This document shows positions 47,869 to 55,736 of a stretch of 64,000 nt of DNA, piece by piece (within the stretch, counting starts at the first letter, position 1; every line of letters starts with the position of its first letter). This DNA comes from Streptomyces sp. YS415 (GTDB lineage Bacteria > Actinomycetota > Actinomycetes > Streptomycetales > Streptomycetaceae), in assembly GCF_023544665.1 (NCBI RefSeq), contig NZ_JAMJFL010000020.1, positions 62,001 to 126,000 on the forward strand. Reading direction: 5' to 3'. The position numbers and the translations under genes were made by a program. The notes beneath the pieces are model-generated. The model was not told the origin of the DNA, did not search any database, and worked only from the letters and a program-made list of their open reading frames with translations.

Positions 47869-49473
47869 ATGCCACGTGGACGTCACCGCCATTCCCCGCC
47901 CTTGCACCGGCTGCTGCCCCCGTCGGCCATCGCGGGCGTCTCAGCCGTCTGCGCGCTCGGTCCCTGGGTGTTCTCGGAGCCGTGGGTGCTCCGGGGCCTG
48001 GCCGCGGCCGCAGCGGCCACGGCGGTCGTCGGCGCGGTCGTCATGCGCCACTGGGACACCCAGGCCGGCAAGCGGGTCGCCGACCTGACACGCGCGCGTG
48101 CGAGCGACGAGTGGCGCTTCGAGGAGCGGGTCGCCGAACTCGAGACCGACTTGGAGGAGTCGCGCGAGCTGCGCGGCAAGCTGGAGCAGCGGCTGCGCGC
48201 CAAGCGCGCGGAGCTGGCGGGGCTGCGCAACGAACACGCGGCGCTGCTGCGCCGGTACGCCACCGCCGAGACCGAGCGGGCCAGTGCCCTGGAGGGGCGC
48301 CGGCTGCTGGAGATAGAAGCGGTGGCGCCCGCGCGCGCGTTGCCGCCGGCGGTGCCGGTTGCTGAACCGGTTGCCGAGCCGGTCGCCGAGCCGGAGGCGG
48401 GGGCCGTGGCAGCCCCGGTCGCCGGGAGCGAGATTGGCACCGAGTCGGCCGAGCCGGTCACTCCCGCGGTCTTCTCGCCGGAGGGGTCGGGCCTGTTCCT
48501 GCGGGCGCGGGCGGCGCTGTCGAAGCTGGACGCGGAGGAGTCCCCGGCGGCGGACGGTGAGCCTGGAGGCGAGGGTCGGGGGACGGCCGACGTCCCGGCG
48601 GCGTCCGGCGGTGCGGGGGAGGCTGAAGTCCCGGCCGCGTCCGGCGATTCGGTGACGGTTGAAGCCCCCGCCGCGTCAGGCGGTCCGGTGCGGGCCGAAA
48701 CTCCGGCCGCGTCCGGTGGTTCGGTTCACGCCGAAGTCCCGGCTCCGTCCGGCGGTTCGGTTGACGCCGAAGGCCCGGCTCCGTCCGTCGGTTCCGTGGA
48801 GGTCGAGGCTCCGGCCGCGTCCGGTGGTGCGGGGGAGGCCGAAGCACCCGCCGCCTCCGGTGGTCCTGCGACGGCCGAAGCACCCGCCGCTTCCGGTGGT
48901 CCGGTGACGGCCGAAGCCTCCGCCGCGTCCGGCGGTTCCGTGCAGCCGAACGCCCACGCCCCGGTGAAGGAGCCCGGCGGCGCGCAGGCCCAGGTGCCCG
49001 CGCAGAGCGGCAGCTCCTCGAACGACCGGGCCGTGCAGGCCGGTTCGGTCACGCAGGAGGACGAGGCGCAGGGGAAGCCCGAGGCGGCCGACGGGCAGGA
49101 GCACACGCGCGCGGCCGCCGTCACCCCGGGCAAGCCGGTGTTGCCCGCCCAGCAGCCCGCCGGACACTTCGTCGCGCCGACCGCGGTGGCCGTCGTTCCG
49201 TCGGCGCCCGTGCGGCGGCCGAGGGTCGAGGGTGGCTTCGACTTCTTCGGGACGCACAAGGACGAGGCGTCCTCCGGCCTGGAGGACATGCACAACGAGG
49301 ACCTCGCCGACGTCGTCGGCCAGGAGGCGCTCGCCCTGCACAAGGCCGAGTCGGAGGCGCGGTTCAAGCCGGCCGGCGAGGACTCCCGGGGCGTCGGCCA
49401 GGTCATCGACCTGACGGCGCACGACGAGACGGAGCAGATCGACGTACAGGGGCTGCGCAGCGCGGCGTCCTGA
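47869..49473 (+). CDS. Membrane-anchored coiled-coil protein with Ala/Ser/Gly repeat region
   Basis: The 534-aa protein has two hydrophobic helices at about 17-36 and 42-58, a coiled coil at about 65-145 (RVADLTRARASDEWRFEERV start, then ELETDLEESRELRGKLEQRL), PVAEP repeats, and ten 12-residue units of PAASGGxVxAEx type (about 243-362). A conserved C-terminal block follows (VEGGFDFFGTHKDEA, then DLADVVGQEALALHKAESEA). The protein looks like a membrane-tethered scaffold. I do not recognise a named family; relatives exist in Streptomyces as hypothetical secreted or membrane proteins. The leaderless start at 47869 is chosen by the -10 spacing. The gene is flanked by opposing genes and is transcribed alone. 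Confidence 0.75.
   Translation: MPRGRHRHSPPLHRLLPPSAIAGVSAVCALGPWVFSEPWVLRGLAAAAAATAVVGAVVMRHWDTQAGKRVADLTRARASDEWRFEERVAELETDLEESRELRGKLEQRLRAKRAELAGLRNEHAALLRRYATAETERASALEGRRLLEIEAVAPARALPPAVPVAEPVAEPVAEPEAGAVAAPVAGSEIGTESAEPVTPAVFSPEGSGLFLRARAALSKLDAEESPAADGEPGGEGRGTADVPAASGGAGEAEVPAASGDSVTVEAPAASGGPVRAETPAASGGSVHAEVPAPSGGSVDAEGPAPSVGSVEVEAPAASGGAGEAEAPAASGGPATAEAPAASGGPVTAEASAASGGSVQPNAHAPVKEPGGAQAQVPAQSGSSSNDRAVQAGSVTQEDEAQGKPEAADGQEHTRAAAVTPGKPVLPAQQPAGHFVAPTAVAVVPSAPVRRPRVEGGFDFFGTHKDEASSGLEDMHNEDLADVVGQEALALHKAESEARFKPAGEDSRGVGQVIDLTAHDETEQIDVQGLRSAAS
48593..48952 (+). repeat. Ten 36-bp tandem repeats (12-residue coding minisatellite)
   Basis: Ten units of 36 bp run without gaps from 48593 to 48952, each encoding a variant of P-A-A-S-G-G-x-V-x-A-E-x. 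Neighbouring units are more alike than distant ones (units 8 and 9 especially), which indicates recent slippage or unequal exchange. Confidence 0.85.
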
Positions 49474-49502
49474 CGGTTCCCACGGCGGAGCAAGGGGTCG
49501 GC

Positions 49503-50852
49503 CTAACGGTCGGCCCCTTCCGTCATCCAGCGGTCCGGACGCGCGTCCCGCCGCCCCGTGCGCGACCGTTCGGCCTGGGCGCCGAGCAGCGCCGCCGCCT
49601 CTTCGGCGTCCCGCAGGCGGGCCGTGACGGTCTTGTCGGCCCCGGTGTCCACATGGACGTCGGCGAGGCCCAGCGCGCGCTGCCAGGGCCCCTGCTTCAG
49701 CCGTACGCTCTGCACCTTCGCGTGCGGCACCAGCGCCAGACTGCGCCGCAGCAGCCCCTCGTGCGCGGCGAACACGGAGTCGGTGACGACCAGGCCGTAG
49801 CCCCGCCACCACACGGGCACGCACCAGCGGGCGCGCCGCGGCGACCGGGACAGCGCCGACTCCGGCGGCACGGTCACCCCGGGCAGCACGCGCGCGATGA
49901 CGGCCTCGGCGACCTCACGCGGGGCGACCGGCACCAGCACGGAGTTCGAGGACCCCGCCACGTCCAGCTCCACCCGCACCCACCCGCGCCGCCGCCACAG
50001 CAGCGGCCGCACGACCCGTACCGTCTGCACCCGCCCCGGCGGCACCGTCTCGTGGACGCGGTCCAGCAGGCCCCGGTCGATGCGCAGGCCGTCGGGGGAG
50101 TCGGCCACCGTCCAGTCGTACTCCGCGACGAACCGGCCCACGCTGTTCGCGCCCGCCGCGCCGAGCAGCGGCAGGGCGGCGGCCAGGACCGTCCACACGC
50201 TGTGGGTGGCGAGCCAGAGCACCGGCGGTACGACGAGGACGGCGGCCAGGGTGCCCCAGGTGGCGCCCGTCAGCACGAGGGAGAGCGCGAGCTCCCGCGA
50301 CGGCGTCCGCAGCAGCTCGCGCGCCGGGGCCTCCCCGACCTCGTGCGCCGTCTCGGGCGCGAAACCGGCGGCGCGCGCGAGGAGTTCCGCGCGGAGCGCA
50401 CGCGCCTCCTCCGCGCCGAGGAAGGCGAGCTCGTCCTTCTTGTCGGCGCCGACGACGTCGAGTTTGAGCTTGGCGACGCCCGCCACGCGCGCGAGGAGCG
50501 GCTGGCTGACGTCGATGGCCTGGATGCGCTCGAGCCGGATGTGCGCGGTGCGCCGGAAGAGCAGGCCGGTACGGATGCGCAGTTCGCTCTCGGTCACCGC
50601 GAAGTGCGTGAACCACCAGGTGAGGAAGCCGTACAGGGCGGCCGCCGGCACGGCGACGGCTATCACGAGCAGCAGCGTCGTCGTGGTCAGCCGGGTCAGC
50701 TGGCGCTGCGTCTGGTCGGGATCGTGCACCGCCCACCCGATGACCACGGCCACCGGCGCCCACGCCCGCCGCAGCGGCGTCACGGGATGCAGCCGCCGCT
50801 CGACCACCGGCGCCTTCCGCCGTACGGCGCCGTCGACGCCCGGGGTGGTCAC
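49503..50852 (-). CDS. PH-domain (bPH2/DUF304) membrane protein, YdbT-like
   Basis: The 449-aa protein has two to three bPH2 domains separated by hydrophobic helix pairs: RIRTGLLFRRTAHIRLERIQ and LRIDRGLLDRVHETVPPGRV are the typical strands. It resembles Bacillus YdbT, which with YdbS protects against sublancin. The function in Streptomyces is unknown. The GTG start overlaps the stop of the partner gene by 4 nt (GTGA), so the pair is coupled. Confidence 0.88.
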   Translation of the reverse strand: MTTPGVDGAVRRKAPVVERRLHPVTPLRRAWAPVAVVIGWAVHDPDQTQRQLTRLTTTTLLLVIAVAVPAAALYGFLTWWFTHFAVTESELRIRTGLLFRRTAHIRLERIQAIDVSQPLLARVAGVAKLKLDVVGADKKDELAFLGAEEARALRAELLARAAGFAPETAHEVGEAPARELLRTPSRELALSLVLTGATWGTLAAVLVVPPVLWLATHSVWTVLAAALPLLGAAGANSVGRFVAEYDWTVADSPDGLRIDRGLLDRVHETVPPGRVQTVRVVRPLLWRRRGWVRVELDVAGSSNSVLVPVAPREVAEAVIARVLPGVTVPPESALSRSPRRARWCVPVWWRGYGLVVTDSVFAAHEGLLRRSLALVPHAKVQSVRLKQGPWQRALGLADVHVDTGADKTVTARLRDAEEAAALLGAQAERSRTGRRDARPDRWMTEGADR

Positions 50853-51376
50853 AGCCCCGCCGATCGGGCCTCGCCGAGTTCGGTGAGCCGGTCGCGCAGC
50901 CGTTCCGCCTCGGCCGGGTCCAGGCCGGGAATGGTCGCGTCGGTGGCCGCGGCCGCGGTGTGCAGCTGGACGCTGGCCAGACCGAAGTGCCGCTCGACGG
51001 GCCCGGAGGTGACCTCCACCAGCTGCATGCGCCCGTACGGCACCACGGTCTCCTCGCGCCACAGCACGCCCCGGCTGATCAGCAGGTCGTCGGCGCGCTC
51101 GGCGTAGCGCCAGGAGCGCCAGTTGTGGCCGAGCATCACCCAGCCCCAGACGCCCGCGGCGAGGGGCAGCAGCGCGAAGGCGGCCCACGCGGGACCGGCG
51201 AGCAGGCCCAGCAGCACGGCGAGGCCGACCGTCAGCAGGCCCAGCCACACCACCAGCAACAGGCGCCGCATGCGCAGCAGCCCCGGGGGCAGTCCGGTCC
51301 ACACCGGCTCGTGCTCCGCTGAAGCGGCCCCCCTTTGCCCGGTATGCACCGCGTTTTCCTGGCTCCCCGTCTCCAT
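50849..51376 (-). CDS. PH-domain membrane protein, YdbS-like
   Basis: The 175-aa partner has two adjacent membrane helices (about 36-75) and one bPH2 domain (ERADDLLISRGVLWREETVV, then VPYGRMQLVEVTSGPVERHFG). In Bacillus and Streptomyces these genes occur as pairs. It is divergent from nuoD2 with 31 nt between the starts, so their promoters overlap. Confidence 0.88.
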   Translation of the reverse strand: METGSQENAVHTGQRGAASAEHEPVWTGLPPGLLRMRRLLLVVWLGLLTVGLAVLLGLLAGPAWAAFALLPLAAGVWGWVMLGHNWRSWRYAERADDLLISRGVLWREETVVPYGRMQLVEVTSGPVERHFGLASVQLHTAAAATDATIPGLDPAEAERLRDRLTELGEARSAGL

Positions 51377-51407
51377 ACGGCCAGCCTACGTAGGAGAGAC
51401 TGTGTCC

Positions 51408-52556
51408 ATGCCTACGACGCAGACCACGGTCGGTATCGGCGGAGCCGCGGAGAGCACCGACATGGTGCTCAACATCGGGCCCCAGCACCCGTCCACGCAC
51501 GGCGTGCTGCGCCTGCGGCTCGTCCTGGACGGTGAACGCATCATTTCCGCCGAGCCGGTGATCGGCTACATGCACCGCGGCGCGGAGAAGCTCTTCGAGG
51601 CGCGCGACTACCGCCAGATCATCATGCTCGCCAACCGCCACGACTGGCTGTCTGCCTTCTCCAACGAACTGGGCGTCGTCCTGGCCGTCGAGCGCATGCT
51701 CGGCATGGAGGTGCCCGAGCGGGCGGTGTGGACCCGGACCCTGCTCGCCGAGCTCAACCGGGTGCTCAACCACCTGATGTTCCTCGGCTCGTACCCGCTG
51801 GAGCTGGGCGGGATCACCCCGATCTTCTACGCCTTCACGGAGCGCGAGGAGCTCCAGCACGTGATGGAGGAGGTCTCCGGTGGACGCATGCACTACATGT
51901 TCAACCGGGTCGGGGGCCTGAAGGAGGACCTGCCCGCCGGGTGGGCCACGCGCGCGCGTGCCGTCGTCGCCGATGTGCGCTCCCGCATGGACCGGTTCGA
52001 CGACCTGGTCCTCGGCAACGAGATCTTCCGCGGACGCACGCGGGGCGTGGGCGCCCTCGCGCCGGAGGCCGTGCACGCCTACGGCGTGAGCGGACCGATC
52101 GCGCGCGCCTCCGGCGTGGACTTCGATCTGCGCCGCGACGAGCCCTACCTCGCCTACGCGGAGCTCCAGGACACGCTCAAGGTGGTCACCCGCCAGGAGG
52201 GCGACTGCCTCGCCCGGTTCGAGTGCCTGCTGGAGCAGACCTACAACTCCCTCGACCTCGCCGACGCCTGCCTCGACCGGCTCGGGGAGCTGGCGCCCGG
52301 GCCGATCAACCAGCGGCTGCCGAAGGTCCTGAAGGCGCCCGAGGGACACACCTACGCGTGGACCGAGAACCCGCTCGGCATCAACGGCTACTACCTGGTC
52401 AGCAAGGGCGAGAAGACCCCGTACCGGCTCAAGCTCCGCTCGGCCTCGTACAACAACATCCAGGCGCTGGTGGAGCTGCTGCCCGGCACGCTGGTGGCGG
52501 ACATGGTGGCGATCCTGGGGTCACTGTTCTTCGTGGTCGGCGACATCGACAAGTAG
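51408..52556 (+). CDS. nuoD2: NADH-quinone oxidoreductase subunit D paralogue, outside a nuo operon
   Basis: This 382-aa protein keeps the NuoD signatures: GPQHPSTHGVLRL, the HRG loop (GYMHRGAEKLFE, with His56 and Arg57), LGGITPIFYAF and GGRMHYMFNRVGG. No other nuo gene is adjacent; the complete nuo operon of Streptomyces is elsewhere, so this is a solitary second copy. It may form an alternative complex or act under special conditions. ATG 51408 has GGAGAG 9 nt upstream. Its last 36 bases overlap the 3' end of the opposing methyltransferase gene, whose family modifies the equivalent arginine in mitochondrial complex I. Confidence 0.92.
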   Translation: MPTTQTTVGIGGAAESTDMVLNIGPQHPSTHGVLRLRLVLDGERIISAEPVIGYMHRGAEKLFEARDYRQIIMLANRHDWLSAFSNELGVVLAVERMLGMEVPERAVWTRTLLAELNRVLNHLMFLGSYPLELGGITPIFYAFTEREELQHVMEEVSGGRMHYMFNRVGGLKEDLPAGWATRARAVVADVRSRMDRFDDLVLGNEIFRGRTRGVGALAPEAVHAYGVSGPIARASGVDFDLRRDEPYLAYAELQDTLKVVTRQEGDCLARFECLLEQTYNSLDLADACLDRLGELAPGPINQRLPKVLKAPEGHTYAWTENPLGINGYYLVSKGEKTPYRLKLRSASYNNIQALVELLPGTLVADMVAILGSLFFVVGDIDK

Positions 52557-53669
52557 GCCGCCCAGGGCCGGGGCCCGGATGCCCACGGGCTGGAGCAGCC
52601 AGCCGAAGTCGCCGAGGCCGCCGGGTGCGGTGAGCTCGGCGGCCTCGCCGGCGGTCGCGAGGGCGCGTACGTAGGCCGCCGGTTGAGTCGTCGCGAGCGC
52701 GAGCGGGGGGCGTGCGGCTGTGAGGCCCAGGGCGCGCAGGGCGTCGCGCTGCGTGAGCAGGCGTGCGCCGGGGAGCTCGTACGCCGGTGCGTGCTCGTCC
52801 ACGCCCGCGCGCGCATCGGTCTGCCTGCCTGAGCGCGCCTCCGTCTTCCCGTCCGAGCGCGCATCCGTCGTCCCGCCGGAGCGCTGCCCGGCCCGCGCGC
52901 ACGCGTCCAGCGCCACATGCGCCGTGACATCGCAGGACCCGTCCGGCACCGGCGTCGTCCCGCGCCCCTCCCGGAACCCGGTCAGCGTGCCGAACAGCGG
53001 GCGCGCGTCCGCCGTGTGCGCATAGTCGACGGCCACCGCGAGCCCTTCCCCGACGGCCCCGACCGCCTCCGCCCACGCCTCGTCCCGGGGCAGCCCGATC
53101 TCGGCCCGCAGTCCCTCCTCCGGGGGCAGCGGCCACCACCGGGCGAGCCACTCCGCGTCCGCGCCGGCGACCGGCTCGCCGAGCCGTTCGGTGCCGTCGC
53201 GCCGGACGAGGACCCTGCGCGGTACGCCCTCGGCGTCGACCTCGGCGACCTCGACGGGCACGTTGTCCAGCCACTCGTTGGCGAAGAGCAGGCCCGTGAC
53301 GCCCTGGGGCGGCTTCGGCAGCCACTCGATCCGGTGATCGAGTCCGGGCGGGCGGCCGGCCAGCTCGACGGCGTACCCGCGCGCGCGGGCGGCCACGTCG
53401 GAGGGGAGCGCGGCGAGGACCGCGGTGACCAGTTCGCCGCGGCCCGCGGCCATGTCCACGAAGTCGAGCGAGGGAGGCCGCCCGAGCGCCTCGTCGACCC
53501 GGCACAGCAGCCGGGCCACCGCCCCGGCGAACAGCGGCGAGGCGTGCACGGACGTACGGAAGTGCCCGGCCGGCCCCTCCGGCCTGCGGTAGAAGCCCCG
53601 CGGCCCGTACAGCGCCTCCTGAGCCGCCGCCCGCCACCCGAGCCATTCGTCGCCACCGTCTCGCGTCAC
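52521..53669 (-). CDS. NDUFAF7/MidA-family (DUF185) SAM-dependent methyltransferase
   Basis: The 382-aa protein has the DUF185 N-terminus (GFYRRPEGPAGHFRTSVHASPLF) and the SAM-binding VDMAAGRGELVTAVLAAL. The LLFANEWLDNVPVEVAE motif follows, as in NDUFAF7 (MidA), the mitochondrial enzyme that methylates Arg85 of NDUFS2. NDUFS2 is the eukaryotic NuoD, and a nuoD paralogue is the overlapping neighbour. A low-complexity insertion rich in Arg, Ser and Thr (about residues 265-290) is an oddity. The gene overlaps nuoD2 by 36 bp at the 3' ends. Confidence 0.85.
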   Translation of the reverse strand: MTRDGGDEWLGWRAAAQEALYGPRGFYRRPEGPAGHFRTSVHASPLFAGAVARLLCRVDEALGRPPSLDFVDMAAGRGELVTAVLAALPSDVAARARGYAVELAGRPPGLDHRIEWLPKPPQGVTGLLFANEWLDNVPVEVAEVDAEGVPRRVLVRRDGTERLGEPVAGADAEWLARWWPLPPEEGLRAEIGLPRDEAWAEAVGAVGEGLAVAVDYAHTADARPLFGTLTGFREGRGTTPVPDGSCDVTAHVALDACARAGQRSGGTTDARSDGKTEARSGRQTDARAGVDEHAPAYELPGARLLTQRDALRALGLTAARPPLALATTQPAAYVRALATAGEAAELTAPGGLGDFGWLLQPVGIRAPALGGLLVDVADHEEQ

Positions 53670-53747
53670 GCGCCCAGGCTAAGGGCACAGGGGAGCGGGG
53701 CCTCCACCTTGCGGAGTACACGCGCTCCCCGCGGATCGGTCCTTCGG

Positions 53748-53780
53748 TTGACCCCTGCACACATCCCGCTTCCCTACGCT
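53748..53780 (+). promoter_or_regulatory. Promoter candidate for the histidine kinase, leaderless
   Basis: TACGCT (53775-53780) ends 7 nt before the GTG at 53788. TTGACC at 53748-53753 is 21 bp upstream of it, long for a -35 but the only match. Confidence 0.45.
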
Positions 53781-53787
53781 GGGTTAC

Positions 53788-54990
53788 GTGCAACGCCTCT
53801 ATGACTTCCTCCGCAGACACCCGACGTGGGTCGACGGCTTCTGGGCCGTCTTCTTGTTCGGGATCACCGTGGTGTCCGGGGTCGTGCAGCAGGAAGTGGA
53901 GCGCGTCGACCACCCGATCGCCGCCGTGCCGATCGCCCTGCTGCTGTCCCTGGTGATCGCACTGCGCCGGCGCATGCCGGAGAAGATGCTGGTCCTGGCC
54001 ATCGCGCTCGGTGTGGCACAGCTCGTGCTGGACGTCGAGACCATGCCCGCGAACTTCGCCATGCTGGTGATCACCTACACCGTGGCCGCGAACGGCACCC
54101 GCTGGGCCTCCAGAACGGCGCTCGGTGTCGGCCTGTGCGCGGCTCCCCTGGCGCAGCTGCGCTGGCCGGAGAACGAGTCGAGCGCCCTCGGCACCGTCGC
54201 GATCATGATCTTCACCTCGGTGCCGTTCGCGCTGGCCTGGGTGCTCGGTGACTCGATACGCACCCGGCGCGCGTACTTCGCGCAGCTCGAGGAGCGCGCG
54301 AGCCGGCTCGAGAAGGAGCGCGAGGCGCAGGCCAAGGTCGCGGTCGCCGCCGAGCGCGCCCGGATCGCCCGCGAGCTGCACGACGTGGTCGCGCACAACG
54401 TCTCGGTGATGGTGGTGCAGGCCGACGGCGCGGCCTACGTCCTTGACGCCGCCCCCGACCAGGCGAAGAAGGCCCTGGAGACGATCTCCTCCACCGGCCG
54501 CCAGGCCCTCGCCGAGATGCGCCGCCTGCTGGGCGTGCTGCGCACCGGTGAGCACCAGGAGGGCGGGGAGTACGTCCCGCAGCCCGACGTCGAGCAGATC
54601 GACGAGCTCGTCCAGCAGTGCCGCACCTCGGGACTGCCCGTCGACTTCAAGGTCGAGGGCACCCCCCGCCCGCTGCCGAGCGGGGTGGAGCTGACCGCGT
54701 ACCGCATCGTGCAGGAGGCGCTCACCAACACCCGCAAGCACGGTGGCCCGAACGCGGGTGCGAGCGTACGTCTGGTCTACTTCGACGACGGCCTCGGCCT
54801 GCTCGTCGAGGACGACGGCAAGGGCGCCCCGCACGAGTTGTACGAGGAGGGCGGCGCCGACGGCCAGGGACACGGTTTGATCGGTATGCGAGAGCGGGTC
54901 GGCATGGTGGGGGGCACCCTGGACGCGGGCCCCCGCCCGGGCGGAGGATTCCGCATCAGCGCCCTGTTGCCGCTCAAACCGGTGCACTGA
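53788..54990 (+). CDS. Sensor histidine kinase (NarL/DesK type)
   Basis: The 400-aa kinase has four to five hydrophobic helices in the first 160 residues, a short coiled coil, then a HisKA_3 domain with phosphorylated His198 (ARIARELHDVVAHNVSVMVV) and a GHKL ATPase domain (N box EALTNTRKHGG, G1 DDGKG, G2 GHGLIGMRERV). With little periplasmic sequence, it probably senses membrane or envelope state. It lies 64 nt before its response regulator gene. Confidence 0.93.
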   Translation: MQRLYDFLRRHPTWVDGFWAVFLFGITVVSGVVQQEVERVDHPIAAVPIALLLSLVIALRRRMPEKMLVLAIALGVAQLVLDVETMPANFAMLVITYTVAANGTRWASRTALGVGLCAAPLAQLRWPENESSALGTVAIMIFTSVPFALAWVLGDSIRTRRAYFAQLEERASRLEKEREAQAKVAVAAERARIARELHDVVAHNVSVMVVQADGAAYVLDAAPDQAKKALETISSTGRQALAEMRRLLGVLRTGEHQEGGEYVPQPDVEQIDELVQQCRTSGLPVDFKVEGTPRPLPSGVELTAYRIVQEALTNTRKHGGPNAGASVRLVYFDDGLGLLVEDDGKGAPHELYEEGGADGQGHGLIGMRERVGMVGGTLDAGPRPGGGFRISALLPLKPVH

Positions 54991-55054
54991 GACCGGCCAT
55001 GAGCTGCGTTGACACCTGTAACGACCCCGTTCACGGACACGGAAGAGGACCCCG

Positions 55055-55726
55055 ATGACGATCCGCGTAATGCTCGTCGACGACCAGGTGCTGCTGCGCA
55101 CCGGGTTCCGGATGGTGCTTGCCGCCCAGCCGGACATGGAGGTCGTCGCGGAGGCGGGCGACGGCGTCGAGGCCCTCCAGGTGCTGCGGGAGACCGCGGT
55201 CGACGTGGTGCTGATGGACGTGCGCATGCCGAAGCTGGACGGGGTGGAGACCACCCGCCGGGTCTGCGCGGACGCCGATCCGCCGAAGGTGCTGATCCTG
55301 ACCACCTTCGACCTCGACGAGTACGCCTTCTCCGGGCTGAAGGCGGGCGCCTCCGGTTTCATGCTCAAGGACGTGCCGCCCGGTGAGCTGCTCGCCGCCA
55401 TCCGCGCCGTGCACAGCGGCGACGCGGTGGTGGCCCCCTCGACCACGCGTCGGCTGCTGGACCGCTTCGCGCCGATGCTGCCCAGCACCGGCAAGGAGCC
55501 GCAGTTCAAGGAGCTGGACCGGCTCACCGACCGCGAGCGCGAGGTGATGGTGCTGGTCGCCCAGGGGCTGTCCAACGGGGAGATCGCGGCCCGGCTCGTG
55601 CTGTCGGAGGCGACCGTCAAGACGCACGTGGGCCGCATCCTGACCAAGCTCGGGCTGCGGGACCGGGTGCAGGTGGTGGTCCTCGCCTACGAGACGGGGC
55701 TGGTGCGGGCCGGCGGACAGGGCTGA
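55055..55726 (+). CDS. NarL/FixJ-family response regulator
   Basis: The 223-aa regulator has a receiver domain with phosphoacceptor Asp55 (VVLMDVRMPKLDG), the switch Thr in LILTTFDLDEYA and Lys in FMLKDVPP. A LuxR helix-turn-helix follows (LTDREREVMVLVAQGLSNGE, then ATVKTHVGRILTKL). It is the cognate partner of the histidine kinase upstream. It converges with the ArsR-type gene with 10 nt between the stops. Confidence 0.95.
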   Translation: MTIRVMLVDDQVLLRTGFRMVLAAQPDMEVVAEAGDGVEALQVLRETAVDVVLMDVRMPKLDGVETTRRVCADADPPKVLILTTFDLDEYAFSGLKAGASGFMLKDVPPGELLAAIRAVHSGDAVVAPSTTRRLLDRFAPMLPSTGKEPQFKELDRLTDREREVMVLVAQGLSNGEIAARLVLSEATVKTHVGRILTKLGLRDRVQVVVLAYETGLVRAGGQG

Positions 55727-55736
55727 GCGGCGCCGG

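Noticed and set aside
48593..48952. CRISPR array
   Set aside because: The 36-bp spacing comes from directly adjoining coding repeats in one open frame, without spacers or cas genes.
52429..55647. Minus-strand frame spanning nuoD2, the methyltransferase and the kinase
   Set aside because: It crosses several well-supported genes on both strands in the wrong phase. The real minus-strand gene here is the methyltransferase at 52521-53669.
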